Assembly (NCBI GenBank): GCA_000702685.1
Contig: JNJD01000007.1
Coordinates: 1-64,000 of the forward strand
Length of the DNA: 64,000 nt
Source of the DNA: Lachnospiraceae bacterium AC2028
Lineage (GTDB): Bacteria > Bacillota > Clostridia > Lachnospirales > Lachnospiraceae
Reading direction: 5' to 3'
Shown here piece by piece: positions 9,324 to 17,937 of the stretch (positions are counted from its first letter, which is position 1; every line of letters starts with the position of its first letter). Made by a program: the position numbers and the translations under genes. The notes beneath the pieces are model-generated. The model did no database searches and had not been told where the DNA came from. It worked only from the letters and a program-made list of their open reading frames with translations.

Positions 9324-10046
9324 TTATGTAAGATCGAAATTCTTCGCGCCTTCCCTTTCAGCCTGGGATACTCTCAGATACTCCGGACTGTGGTCATCGG
9401 CATTTACCGTCTTGCCTTCCGCATACATTTCCGATGCAAGCACAGCCACCGATGCGGCATTCTGTCTGTTTAAATGAGCAGGCGCGAATACACAGGGAAC
9501 CTTCACTTTGCTTACGATCTCATCCCTGTACGCATCCACACCGTCTCCGAGGAATACGACTTCTTTTCCGAGCGAATTTATGAACTCCGTCATCTCGTCA
9601 AGCGCAAGCGCCGACTGCTCTTTATAGACAACGGTCCTGCCGTCTTCAAATCCGTAAACCGCGGAATAGACCTGGTTTCTTCTCGCATCCATCATCGGAC
9701 ATACGGCTCTCTTTTCGCATCTGAAGTTATATGCCAGTCCGAGCAGAGTGGGAACCTCTATGATCGGTACATCCGCAGCCATCGCTATAGCTTTGGCGGT
9801 TGCGGATCCTATCCTGAGTCCGGTAAAAGAACCCGGGCCTGCCGCTACAGCCACGGCATCGAAATCTCCGGCCTTTGAATCGGTCTGCTCACATATGTGG
9901 TCGATCATCGGAAGGAGCGTCTGCGAATGTGTTTTTTTGAAATCCGTCGAGCACAGTGCAAGTATGCGTTCTTCGCCGTTATCTCTTTTTTCAAGAACGG
10001 CGCAGCTTGCGACAAGTCCCGATGAATCAAGTGCAAGTATCTTCAT
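9324..10046 (-). CDS. tsaB: tRNA t6A biosynthesis protein TsaB
   Basis: TsaB is the TsaD-like, catalytically inactive scaffold that bridges TsaD and TsaE in bacterial t6A synthesis. The N-terminus ILALDSSG, the segment THSQTLLPMID, and GPGSFTGLRIGSATAKAIA (about residues 70-88) are diagnostic. The length is 240 aa, normal for the family. It overlaps tsaE by 4 bp (ATGA), so the TsaE and TsaB subunits are translationally coupled. Confidence 0.95.
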   Translation of the reverse strand: MKILALDSSGLVASCAVLEKRDNGEERILALCSTDFKKTHSQTLLPMIDHICEQTDSKAGDFDAVAVAAGPGSFTGLRIGSATAKAIAMAADVPIIEVPTLLGLAYNFRCEKRAVCPMMDARRNQVYSAVYGFEDGRTVVYKEQSALALDEMTEFINSLGKEVVFLGDGVDAYRDEIVSKVKVPCVFAPAHLNRQNAASVAVLASEMYAEGKTVNADDHSPEYLRVSQAEREGAKNFDLT

Positions 10047-10498
10047 AACCCGGTAACCGTTATCCTGCGGTAATCAAATCCCTTTTCGGGAACCTTTTCA
10101 ATGGATATCTTCACATAGGATTCGGGCAGGTATTCCTCGATATTGCATGCCCATTCGATAAGACATGTGCCCTCTCCGTAAAAATAATCCGTATATCCTA
10201 TCTCTTCCATCTCGGAAGGATCTTCTATCCTGTATGCGTCGTAGTGGTACAGATCGAGCCTTCCGCCCTCATATATCTTCATGATCGTAAAGGTGGGGCT
10301 GTTCACCGTTTCGGTGATCCCGAGGCCTTCGGCAAATCCCTTGGCAAATACCGTCTTGCCCACTCCGAGATCGCCCTCAAGCGAATATACGCTGCCGGGA
10401 GCGGCCGATGAACCGAATTCCCTGCCAAGCCTGAACGTATCGTCCTCAGAAAATGATTCGTATTCTTTTACGTTAGTTTCCGTAGCCATGCCGCTCAT
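10043..10498 (-). CDS. tsaE: tRNA t6A biosynthesis ATPase TsaE
   Basis: TsaE is the small P-loop ATPase that drives the TsaBDE cycle. The Walker A GDLGVGKTVFAKG (about residues 43-55), NSPTFTIMKIYEG and HYDAYRI follow the family pattern. At 151 aa it is full length. A second ATG three codons in (MATETN, at 10489) has a better spaced AGAGG and may be the true start. The first ATG overlaps the upstream stop as ATGA. Confidence 0.95.
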   Translation of the reverse strand: MSGMATETNVKEYESFSEDDTFRLGREFGSSAAPGSVYSLEGDLGVGKTVFAKGFAEGLGITETVNSPTFTIMKIYEGGRLDLYHYDAYRIEDPSEMEEIGYTDYFYGEGTCLIEWACNIEEYLPESYVKISIEKVPEKGFDYRRITVTGL

Positions 10499-10971
10499 CC
10501 TCTGATATTGACCTTTTCGGGAGGCATATGGGCCGCGATGGTCCTTATCACAAGTGCAGTCTTATCACCCAGCTGGTCCCTGGGAAAAATGGTCGCGCTC
10601 ACGGCTGATGTGAAAAGAAGAATGCTTCTTGATGTGGATACAGCCTTTATGCACTTATCCCACTCCACTGTCTGGGTCTGATCCTCCTGTGATACGGTAA
10701 GCCCGTCATCATCGAGAACATAGTGCAGAGGCTTCTTAAAAGCAGGAGTAAGGGCTGCCGTCTGTGCGCTCCTTATCCAGAGCGTTACCGGCAGATATAC
10801 GAGCACAGCCGCACCTATGACCGCCAGGGGGATATTTTTAGAATAAATACCGTAACAGACCGCAAGGACACCTGCGATCTCCGCGATGATATTTATCGGT
10901 TTTCCGTATGTATATTTCAGGTTGTAATCGTACAGCTCTTTGGCCGAGATCTTAACGTCACATTCAACCAT
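10495..10971 (-). CDS. YcxB-like membrane protein
   Basis: A 158-residue protein with an N-terminal beta segment (VECDVKISAKELYDYNLKYTYG), two closely spaced transmembrane helices (about residues 32-72), and a soluble C-terminal half ending in PPEKVNIRG. The order of two helices followed by a DGLTV/W.KC..AV..S/FPRDQLGD domain fits the YcxB-like family of unknown function. The start is MVECDV because AAGGA lies 7 bp upstream; the frame is open for 24 more codons upstream. It is the first gene of the operon that continues into tsaE, with which it overlaps by 4 bp. Confidence 0.72.
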   Translation of the reverse strand: MVECDVKISAKELYDYNLKYTYGKPINIIAEIAGVLAVCYGIYSKNIPLAVIGAAVLVYLPVTLWIRSAQTAALTPAFKKPLHYVLDDDGLTVSQEDQTQTVEWDKCIKAVSTSRSILLFTSAVSATIFPRDQLGDKTALVIRTIAAHMPPEKVNIRG

Positions 10972-11072
10972 TTCCGGATCCTTAAAATGCCTTTCAAATA
11001 AGCCCTGAAATCCCATTTTTTCATGAGGGCATAGTGACCACAAAATATCACTTTATTTTACATCCTGAGCAT

Positions 11073-11125
11073 AAAAAAAGCAATGTGCGGGCAGGGGGGG
11101 GGACCGGCCGCACAATTGCTTTTTT
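11073..11125 (-). terminator. Bidirectional-looking terminator with a poly-G loop
   Basis: The inverted repeat GCAATGTGCGG / CCGCACAATTGC has A- and T-runs on both sides, so it could work in either direction. It ends the leftward sugar transporter unit. The loop contains a run of nine G residues. Confidence 0.85.
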
Positions 11126-11160
11126 GTTCCCAAAGGGAGGGAGGATTATATATTTGTATA

Positions 11161-12351
11161 TCAGTCCTTTGAGATCAGTTTTCCGCCGCGCTTTGATACG
11201 ACATCAAAGATAACGGCTGCAAGGAGAACCAGACCTTTGACAACCTTCTGCATGTTCTGGTCAACTCCCATAAGTGACATACCAAGGTTGATGGTACCCA
11301 TGAGGACCGCACCGATGATAACTCCGGGAACGGTACCGATTCCGCCGTATGCAGAAGCTCCGCCGATGAAGCAGGAACCGATGGCGTCCATCTCATAGTT
11401 CTGTCCGTAAGTGGGCTGTGCGGAGGTAAGTCTTGCGATAGTTACCATTCCCGCAAGTGCTGCAAGCAGACCCATATTGGTGTATGCAAGGAAGTACACC
11501 TTGTTGGTATTGATACCGGAAAGCTTGGTAGCCTTCTCGTTACCGCCTACTGCGTAGAAGTAACGTCCGGTCTTGGTGCTGGAAGTGATGAAGCCGTATA
11601 CGATTATGACGATAAGTACCCATACAAGAACGGTAGGAATACCCTTGTGCTGTGAAAGTCTGAATGAGAAAGCAAGGATAACTGCGGAGATGAATACGAG
11701 CTTGCCCCAGAATGAAAGTGCTCCTTCAACCTCGTAGTGCTTCTTGAGTCTTGCTGCTCTGTTCTTGATCTGAAGTCCGATGAAAAGAGCTGTGGCAATG
11801 GCACCTGCCACCATACATGTCATATTGAATCCGTTAAACTTGAAGATATCGGGGATATAACAGTTGGCACCGCCGCCGAATACATTTACAAATGTGGTGC
11901 AGTTCTTGACGGAAATTGTCATACCGTTGAGGACTACGTTGGAAAGACCTCTGAAGATGAGCATTCCGGCAAGAGTAACAATGAAGGGAGGGATTCTTAC
12001 AAATGCGATCCAGAAAGCCTGGAAAGCACCGATGAGAATACCGACGATAAGCATGATTACAACTGCCAGATACCAGGGCACTTTGTAGGTGACCATGAGG
12101 GTTGCACCGACCGCACCGGTAAAGCAGACCACCGAACCTACGGAAAGATCGATGTTACCACCGGTCAGGATACACAGGAGCATACCGGTTGCAAGAATGA
12201 ACACGTATGCGTTCTGTGAGATAAGGCTGGATACGTTCATGGGAAGCAGAATGGTTCCCTTCGTAGCTACCGCGAAAAGTCCTATGACGAGGATCAGTAC
12301 AATGATCATCGTATATTTCTTAACGAAATCAAGTGTTTTTGTTTTGCTCAT
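11161..12351 (-). CDS. Monosaccharide ABC transporter permease (MmsB/GguB type)
   Basis: The 396-residue integral membrane subunit of a sugar ABC importer carries about ten hydrophobic segments. It has the family hallmarks GGNIDLSVGSVV (about residues 65-76), AFWIAFVRIPPFIVTLAGM, the EAA-like AVGGNEKATKLSGIN near 275, and IGSCFIGGASAYGGIGTVPG. The length and the large extra loop near 145-210 match GguB/MmsB rather than the shorter ribose permease RbsC. ATG at 12351 follows GGAG at proper spacing. It forms one unit with the ATPase (22 bp upstream) and the binding lipoprotein. Confidence 0.92.
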   Translation of the reverse strand: MSKTKTLDFVKKYTMIIVLILVIGLFAVATKGTILLPMNVSSLISQNAYVFILATGMLLCILTGGNIDLSVGSVVCFTGAVGATLMVTYKVPWYLAVVIMLIVGILIGAFQAFWIAFVRIPPFIVTLAGMLIFRGLSNVVLNGMTISVKNCTTFVNVFGGGANCYIPDIFKFNGFNMTCMVAGAIATALFIGLQIKNRAARLKKHYEVEGALSFWGKLVFISAVILAFSFRLSQHKGIPTVLVWVLIVIIVYGFITSSTKTGRYFYAVGGNEKATKLSGINTNKVYFLAYTNMGLLAALAGMVTIARLTSAQPTYGQNYEMDAIGSCFIGGASAYGGIGTVPGVIIGAVLMGTINLGMSLMGVDQNMQKVVKGLVLLAAVIFDVVSKRGGKLISKD

Positions 12352-12373
12352 TTTATTCTCCTTCAATCCTTCC

Positions 12374-13900
12374 TTAAGCAGTTTTGATTATGTGAGACAT
12401 GATTATTTCCTGACTTGCTTCGCTGCCCTTAAGTTCGGCAACCATCTTTCCTTCGTTCATGACGTAGATCCTGTCACACATACCGAGTATCTCGGGCATC
12501 TCGGAGGATATCATGATGACTGATTTTCCCGCCGCAACAAGGTCGTTCATTATGCAGTAGATCTCGTACTTTGCGCCGACATCGATACCTCTTGTCGGCT
12601 CATCCAGGATCAGGATATCGGGATCTGTGTACATCCACTTTGCAAGAAGAACTTTCTGCTGGTTACCGCCGGAAAGATTACCTACGTTCTGTTCTACGGT
12701 CGGACACTTGATACCCAGCTTTTCCCTGTATTCGGAAGCAACATTGTACTCTTCGTCTTTGTCGATTATTCCGTTCCTGCTGACACCGTTAAGATTTGCA
12801 AGTGTGGTATTTATCTTGATGGGATTCGAAAGGATAAGTCCGTTACCCTTTCTGTCCTCGGTAACATATGCAAGTCCGTGTGCTATGGCATCGTTTACGG
12901 AGTTAAGCTTTACTTCCTTACCGTCTATGTAAAGCTCACCGGAGATGTTCTCTCCATAGCTCTTTCCGAAAAGGCTCATTGCAAGCTCTGTTCTGCCCGC
13001 ACCCATGAGTCCGGAGATACCTACGATCTCACCCTTTCTGACGTTGAAATTGACATTATCGACAACCTTTCTCTCCGAATAGAGAGGATGATATGCGGTC
13101 CAGTTCTTAACTTCCAGCTTGATGTCAGAGATATGGGGCTCACGCTTCGGGAATCTGTCGGACATTTCACGTCCTACCATTCCCTTGATGATCCTGCTCT
13201 CCGAGAAGTCATCAACCTGCTTGTCAAGGGTTTCGATCGAGCAGCCGTCTCTGATGACTGTGATCTTGTCCGCAACATATGATACTTCGTTAAGCTTATG
13301 GGAAATGATTATGGAAGTCATTCCGTCCTTCTTGAACTTCAGGAGAAGCTCGAGAAGTGCTCTGGAATCCTCTTCGTTAAGTGATGATGTAGGCTCATCG
13401 AGAATAAGAAGCTTTGCGTTCTTGGCAAGTGCCTTTGCTATCTCTACAAGCTGCTGCTTACCAACGCCTATATCTTTGATAAGAGTCTGCGGTGATTCCT
13501 TGAGTCCTACAATATCAAGGTATTTTTTCGCAAGCTCGTAAGTTTCATTCCAATTGATAACGCCGCCGTTAGCGCGTTCGTTGCCGAGGAACATATTCTC
13601 GGCGATAGTCATATACGGAACGAGGGCAAGTTCCTGATGGATTATTACAATTCCGCAGCCCTCACTGTCTTTAATGGTATGGAAATTACATACTTCGTTG
13701 TTATATACAATATCACCCTCGTATGATCCGTACGGATATATTCCGCTCAGAACATTCATGAGAGTTGACTTTCCCGCGCCGTTTTCTCCGACAAGAGCGT
13801 GAATCTCGCCCCTTTCAACCTGAAGCTGAACATTGTCGAGGGCCTTGACTCCGGGGAATGTTTTGGTTATATTCCGCATTTCAAGTATATAGTCAGCCAA
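12374..13900 (-). CDS. Monosaccharide ABC transporter ATPase (MmsA/GguA type)
   Basis: A double-domain sugar importer ATPase of 508 aa. The first nucleotide-binding domain has Walker [13 protein letters not shown] and Walker [12 protein letters not shown]. The second has the usual degenerate P-loop of this class ([11 protein letters not shown]), an intact signature [14 protein letters not shown] and Walker [13 protein letters not shown]. This arrangement is typical of carbohydrate uptake transporter-2 ATPases (MglA, XylG, GguA). The pairing with a long permease and a ChvE-like lipoprotein suggests aldose uptake such as xylose, arabinose, glucose or galactose. The exact sugar cannot be read from sequence. 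Confidence 0.94.
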   Translation of the reverse strand: MADYILEMRNITKTFPGVKALDNVQLQVERGEIHALVGENGAGKSTLMNVLSGIYPYGSYEGDIVYNNEVCNFHTIKDSEGCGIVIIHQELALVPYMTIAENMFLGNERANGGVINWNETYELAKKYLDIVGLKESPQTLIKDIGVGKQQLVEIAKALAKNAKLLILDEPTSSLNEEDSRALLELLLKFKKDGMTSIIISHKLNEVSYVADKITVIRDGCSIETLDKQVDDFSESRIIKGMVGREMSDRFPKREPHISDIKLEVKNWTAYHPLYSERKVVDNVNFNVRKGEIVGISGLMGAGRTELAMSLFGKSYGENISGELYIDGKEVKLNSVNDAIAHGLAYVTEDRKGNGLILSNPIKINTTLANLNGVSRNGIIDKDEEYNVASEYREKLGIKCPTVEQNVGNLSGGNQQKVLLAKWMYTDPDILILDEPTRGIDVGAKYEIYCIMNDLVAAGKSVIMISSEMPEILGMCDRIYVMNEGKMVAELKGSEASQEIIMSHIIKTA

Positions 13901-13944
13901 CTTAATTCCTCCTTCGCATACACGCTGCTGTCTCTACCCCATAA

Positions 13945-13970
13945 CACAGGCGGGGGTTAACCCGCCTGTG
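13945..13970 (-). promoter_or_regulatory. Intercistronic hairpin between binding protein and ATPase genes
   Basis: A perfect 10-bp inverted repeat (CACAGGCGGG, six-base loop, CCCGCCTGTG) lies 21 bp after the binding-protein stop codon and 44 bp before the ATPase start. On the minus strand it is not followed by a T-run, so it is unlikely to be a full terminator. It probably stabilises the binding-protein message or partly attenuates read-through. Confidence 0.65.
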
Positions 13971-13990
13971 CCAAAAATATGAACTAATGA

Positions 13991-15142
13991 TTACTTAAGC
14001 TGATCCTCGGTGTAGTAACCTGAATCGATGAGGAGCTCTTTGTAGTTGTTGATGTCAGCAAATACGGGCTCGCAGAGGTATGAAGGGATGATGCCGGTTC
14101 CGTTGTCATAAGTTTCCTTATCGTTAACGGGAGCCTCGCCGCCCTTAAGGATTGCGTCAACCATCTCAACAGTCTTAGCTGCAAGAGTACGGGTATCCTT
14201 GAAGATGGACATTGACTGCTTGCCTGCGATCATGTTCTGTACGCTTACGATATCGCAGTCCTGGCCGGTGATGATGGGCCAAGCGCCGGTGTAGTTGTTC
14301 TCAAGAGAGGTGGTAACACCCTGTGCGGTAGAGTCGTTGGAAGCCATAACAGCGTCAAGGGTAGTTCCGTCTGAATAGTAAGCAGAGATGATAGCATCAA
14401 ATCTGTTCTGTGCATTCTCGGTTGCCCAGTTAGCGGTTGCGCAGGTCTCGAAATCGGTCTGGCCGGATCTTACTACAAGCTGGCCGTTGTCGATGTAGGG
14501 CTGAAGAACTTCCATAGCGCCGCCCCAGAAGAATCTTGCGTTGTTGTCTCCGGGATCACCGGTGATGAGCTCGATGTTGAAGGGGCCTGCGCCGCTTGCA
14601 AGTCCGAGCTGCTGCTCGATGTACTGTCCCTGCTTGACACCAACGAGCTTGTTGTCGAAGGTAGCATAGTAGGTAACTGCATCGGAGTTCATGATGAGAC
14701 GGTCATAAGCGATAACAGGAATGTTATTCTCTTTTGCCTGCTCAAGAACGGTTCCGAGTGAATCGCCTTCGATGGAAGCGATAACGAGTACCTTACATCC
14801 TGAGTTGATCATGTTCTCGATCTGAGAAACCTGAGTGGGAACATCGTTAGATGCATACTGAAGATCTACTTCGTATCCAGCTGCCTCGAGCTGTTCCTTC
14901 ATGTTAGCGCCGTCCTGGTTCCATCTCTGGAGATCCTTGGTAGGCATTGCAACGCCGACTTTGATTGCGCCGTCAGCTGAAGGTGCGGGAGTGGTAACAT
15001 CGTCTCCGCCGTTATCAACTACCTGCTGCTGATCATTGCCTGTCTGACCGCCTGTAGTATCATTGCCGCTCTGTCCGCATCCTGCAAGGACTGCGGTAAG
15101 CATTGATGCTGCAAGCAACAAACTTAAAAGTTTCCTTTTCAT
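13991..15142 (-). CDS. ChvE-like sugar-binding lipoprotein
   Basis: The 383-residue solute-binding component has a lipoprotein signal peptide (MKRKLLSLLLAASMLTAVLAGC, lipobox LAGC, Cys22). A Gly/Thr/Gln-rich linker follows, then a periplasmic-binding-protein type I fold starting at IKVGVAMPTKDLQRWNQDG. VIASIEGDSLGTVLEQAKENNIPVIAYDRL and MASNDSTAQGV are typical of ChvE/XylF-type aldose-binding proteins. It is the first gene of the transporter unit and is followed by a hairpin. That fits the usual excess of binding protein over membrane subunits. Confidence 0.93.
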   Translation of the reverse strand: MKRKLLSLLLAASMLTAVLAGCGQSGNDTTGGQTGNDQQQVVDNGGDDVTTPAPSADGAIKVGVAMPTKDLQRWNQDGANMKEQLEAAGYEVDLQYASNDVPTQVSQIENMINSGCKVLVIASIEGDSLGTVLEQAKENNIPVIAYDRLIMNSDAVTYYATFDNKLVGVKQGQYIEQQLGLASGAGPFNIELITGDPGDNNARFFWGGAMEVLQPYIDNGQLVVRSGQTDFETCATANWATENAQNRFDAIISAYYSDGTTLDAVMASNDSTAQGVTTSLENNYTGAWPIITGQDCDIVSVQNMIAGKQSMSIFKDTRTLAAKTVEMVDAILKGGEAPVNDKETYDNGTGIIPSYLCEPVFADINNYKELLIDSGYYTEDQLK

Positions 15143-15261
15143 AATTTTTGCTCTCCCTTTCTTTTAGGAAATTTTTTTGTTGCACGTATAAAGTAACATG
15201 GACGAAGTGGAATTAATTTTTATGCGTCTTGAAATTTTTTTCATGATTTCGGCATCAAAAA

Positions 15262-15297
15262 AGCCGCACCGGGTATTTTTTGTCATCCGGTACGGCT
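15262..15297 (-). terminator. Terminator of the sensory operon
   Basis: On the minus strand the stem AGCCGTACCGG / CCGGTGCGGCT is followed by a run of six T. It separates the four-gene sensory operon from the transporter operon, so the latter must have its own promoter in 15143-15261. Confidence 0.85.
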
Positions 15298-15316
15298 GTC
15301 AGCAATAATTTACCCT

Positions 15317-16351
15317 TTATCTGGCATACAGATATACGTCTTCTTTCAGGTGAAATCCGCTGTTTACAATGACTTCGTCCATATTATCGGCCGTCACGGC
15401 TATCGGGTCGAGACCGATATAGGGAATGTCAAAGCTTCCGTCATTTATTGTGGTTATATCGTCTCCGGTCAGTTCCTCACCCCTTGCCAGGGCGATGGCA
15501 CACTCCGCGGCACGCTTTGCAAGTCTTTCGAAGGGCTTATATACGGTCATGGTCTGCGTGCCCTCCACGATCCTCTGGCAAGCCTCCAGATCCGCATCCT
15601 GGCCTACAACGGGGATCTCTCCCGCAAGTCTCTGTACGGAAAGAGCCTGTATGACCTGACCGGCAAGGTTGTCGTTACCGCACATTATCGCATCCACATC
15701 CGCCACAGTTTCGGGATGGCTGTATATATAATCACCCGCGATCTCCGCTCTCCAGCCGTCGCAGTGGATGGAATCAACTATCTCCATTCTGTATTTCGCA
15801 CACACATCCCTGAATCCCGCTTCGACAAGAGGTACATTATTGTCTGTGGGCGATCCTCCGAGCATAAGCACCTTGCCGCCCTGAAGTCCGTTTCGCAGGA
15901 ACGCTTCAGCCATAAGCTGACCGACCATATAATTATCAAAGGTTATATACAGATCCACATTCGAGTCCGTGATAAGCCTGTCATAGGCGATTATCTTGAT
16001 ACCGGCGTTTTTGGCCTTCTCCACCTGTTCCCTGAGGGATTCGGAGTCGATGCAGACAATGACGATGACATCCACGCCCTTATTTATGAAATATTCGATC
16101 TGTTCCTTCTGCTTTTCGATATCGCCGTTGGCATTCTGAACGTTAACGGTCGCACCGAGTTCCTTCGCAGTTGATACGAATACGTCCCTGTCTCTCTGCC
16201 ATCTCTCGATAACGAAAGAGTCAAAGCTCATTCCTATCTCGATCTGCTCCTCGCCCTGCGATGCATCCGATGCAGTTTCGCCGGCCGCTCCGGCACATGA
16301 AGACAAGAGCAGAAGTGCGGATACAATTATCGCCGTGATACTTCTTTTCAA
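15317..16351 (-). CDS. Second sugar-binding lipoprotein, in the sensory operon
   Basis: A 344-residue lipoprotein with a short signal peptide and lipobox LSSC (Cys19), then a type I sugar-binding fold (IEIGMSFDSFVIERWQRD, VDVIVIVCIDSESLREQV, AYDRLITDSNVDLYITFDN, MCGNDNLAGQVI, GQDADLEACQRIVEGTQTMTVYKP). It resembles the ChvE-like lipoprotein in layout but diverges strongly. It starts exactly at the response-regulator stop (no gap), so it is the last gene of the sensory operon. It could feed sugar to the kinase or be an alternative receptor for the transporter. Confidence 0.88.
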   Translation of the reverse strand: MKRSITAIIVSALLLLSSCAGAAGETASDASQGEEQIEIGMSFDSFVIERWQRDRDVFVSTAKELGATVNVQNANGDIEKQKEQIEYFINKGVDVIVIVCIDSESLREQVEKAKNAGIKIIAYDRLITDSNVDLYITFDNYMVGQLMAEAFLRNGLQGGKVLMLGGSPTDNNVPLVEAGFRDVCAKYRMEIVDSIHCDGWRAEIAGDYIYSHPETVADVDAIMCGNDNLAGQVIQALSVQRLAGEIPVVGQDADLEACQRIVEGTQTMTVYKPFERLAKRAAECAIALARGEELTGDDITTINDGSFDIPYIGLDPIAVTADNMDEVIVNSGFHLKEDVYLYAR

Positions 16352-17935
16352 TTATTTACCCTCTCTGTATTCCGTAGGCGTTACACCTACATTTTTCTTA
16401 AATGTCTTGCTGAAATAGTTGGGGTCGGAATAGCCGGACTTCGCACAGATCTCCTTCATGGAATACTGGGTTGTACTAAGGAGCTCCTTGGCTTTTTCTA
16501 TCCTCAGCTTGGTAAGATAATCGATGAAGTTCTCACCGGTACCTTCCTTGAATATCCTGCTCAGATAATATGAGCTGATATTAACTTCTCGGGAAACATC
16601 CTCAAGTGTGATATTGAGGGTGTAGTTTTTCTCAATGTACTTCTTCGCAGCTTCGATCGCATCATTGGAGCTTTCCTCCCGCTTGGTGGAGATATTCCTG
16701 CACGAGAATATGATCCTGTCGGAAAACCAGTTCCATAAGCTGTCGGTATCTTCTATCCCCATAAGAGTGGGAAGATAATCCCTGCGGTTGGATATGCTGT
16801 AGACCATACCGCCGCTTCTGTAAGATATATGCTCGGCACGGAGTGCAAACTCAAGTATCTTGAGTCTGATATCCATGATGTCCCCGCCCTTGATGTAATC
16901 GAAATATTCCCTGGCGGCATTTATCGCCGCATCGGTTCTTCCCTTTTCAACCTCTTCGAAGATCTTCTTTTCTATATCGACGGGATAATTCTCCGAGTAC
17001 TCGCAGCCGATGGGAAGATCGTCCGCATGCGCAACGGTGTTGGTAGTAAGAAGAAGCGAATTGACCGCATCACGGTATGAGCTTTCCATATCCCTGATCT
17101 TCTCGACTCTGCCGATACCGATCCTGAACGCTATGTCGGTCTTCTCCCTGAGCTTGTGGGCAAGATCCCTCGCCTTGGATATGACATTGACTCTGTCGTT
17201 ATAATCCATCGAAGGATCCGTAAAAGGAATGAGCACGGCTATCTTGTTGCTCATTACCGAGCCGACGATGCCTCCGAAATAATCCTTGATGTAATTCCTT
17301 ATATCATGATAATACTGCTGGAGCTTGACACCGGATCCCACAGCGTTGGTCATATGATTTCCCTCGGCCGCATCGCCGGAAACGATGACCATCATATATC
17401 CGTAGTCCTCGTTTATTTCCAGCATGGTCTTGTAATTGTCTATATCCTCATCAAAATATTCATGGAAGAGAATATTATAGATAAGTCCGTTCTCAAGGAT
17501 GGGGATGACCGTCTCGAGCTTTTCCTTTACGGCAAGATCGCTCTTGCGTCTGTTCTTTTCTTCATCAACCAATGCCATGGCCTTTTTGATCGCAGCGATC
17601 ATCAGGTTCTTGTCCATGGGCTTGGTGATGTATTCGATCGCACCGAGCTTTATCGCTTCCTGTGCATAGTCGAATTTGTCGTATGCGCTCATGATGATGA
17701 AGATGATATTGTCGTTGCCCGAACGTATCTCCTTCATTGCATCGAGGCCGTTGATGCCCGGCATCTGTATATCCATTATCGCAATATCCGGATGATATGT
17801 TTCGGCAAGCTCGATAACGGAGCGTCCGGTCTTCGCAGACTCGGTCTCGCACTCGCTTCCGAATTCTTTTTCGATTATGAACTTGAGCGAATCGATCACT
17901 ATTCCTTCATCGTCCGCAAGTAATATCTTGTACAT
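16352..17935 (-). CDS. YesN-type response regulator with AraC output domain
   Basis: A 527-residue regulator. The receiver domain (1-120) has acidic residues DD at 8-9, the phosphoacceptor Asp55 in AIMDIQMPG and Lys105 in ITKPMD. A long central region of about 290 residues carries no clear motif. The C-terminal two-helix AraC domain (about 425-525) contains NISSYYLSRIFKEGTGENFIDYL and CAKSGYSDPNYFSKTFKKNVGVTPTEYR. It is the partner of the kinase ending 2 bp upstream. The likely target is the promoter of the downstream sugar ABC transporter. Confidence 0.93.
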   Translation of the reverse strand: MYKILLADDEGIVIDSLKFIIEKEFGSECETESAKTGRSVIELAETYHPDIAIMDIQMPGINGLDAMKEIRSGNDNIIFIIMSAYDKFDYAQEAIKLGAIEYITKPMDKNLMIAAIKKAMALVDEEKNRRKSDLAVKEKLETVIPILENGLIYNILFHEYFDEDIDNYKTMLEINEDYGYMMVIVSGDAAEGNHMTNAVGSGVKLQQYYHDIRNYIKDYFGGIVGSVMSNKIAVLIPFTDPSMDYNDRVNVISKARDLAHKLREKTDIAFRIGIGRVEKIRDMESSYRDAVNSLLLTTNTVAHADDLPIGCEYSENYPVDIEKKIFEEVEKGRTDAAINAAREYFDYIKGGDIMDIRLKILEFALRAEHISYRSGGMVYSISNRRDYLPTLMGIEDTDSLWNWFSDRIIFSCRNISTKREESSNDAIEAAKKYIEKNYTLNITLEDVSREVNISSYYLSRIFKEGTGENFIDYLTKLRIEKAKELLSTTQYSMKEICAKSGYSDPNYFSKTFKKNVGVTPTEYREGK

Positions 17936-17937
17936 AC

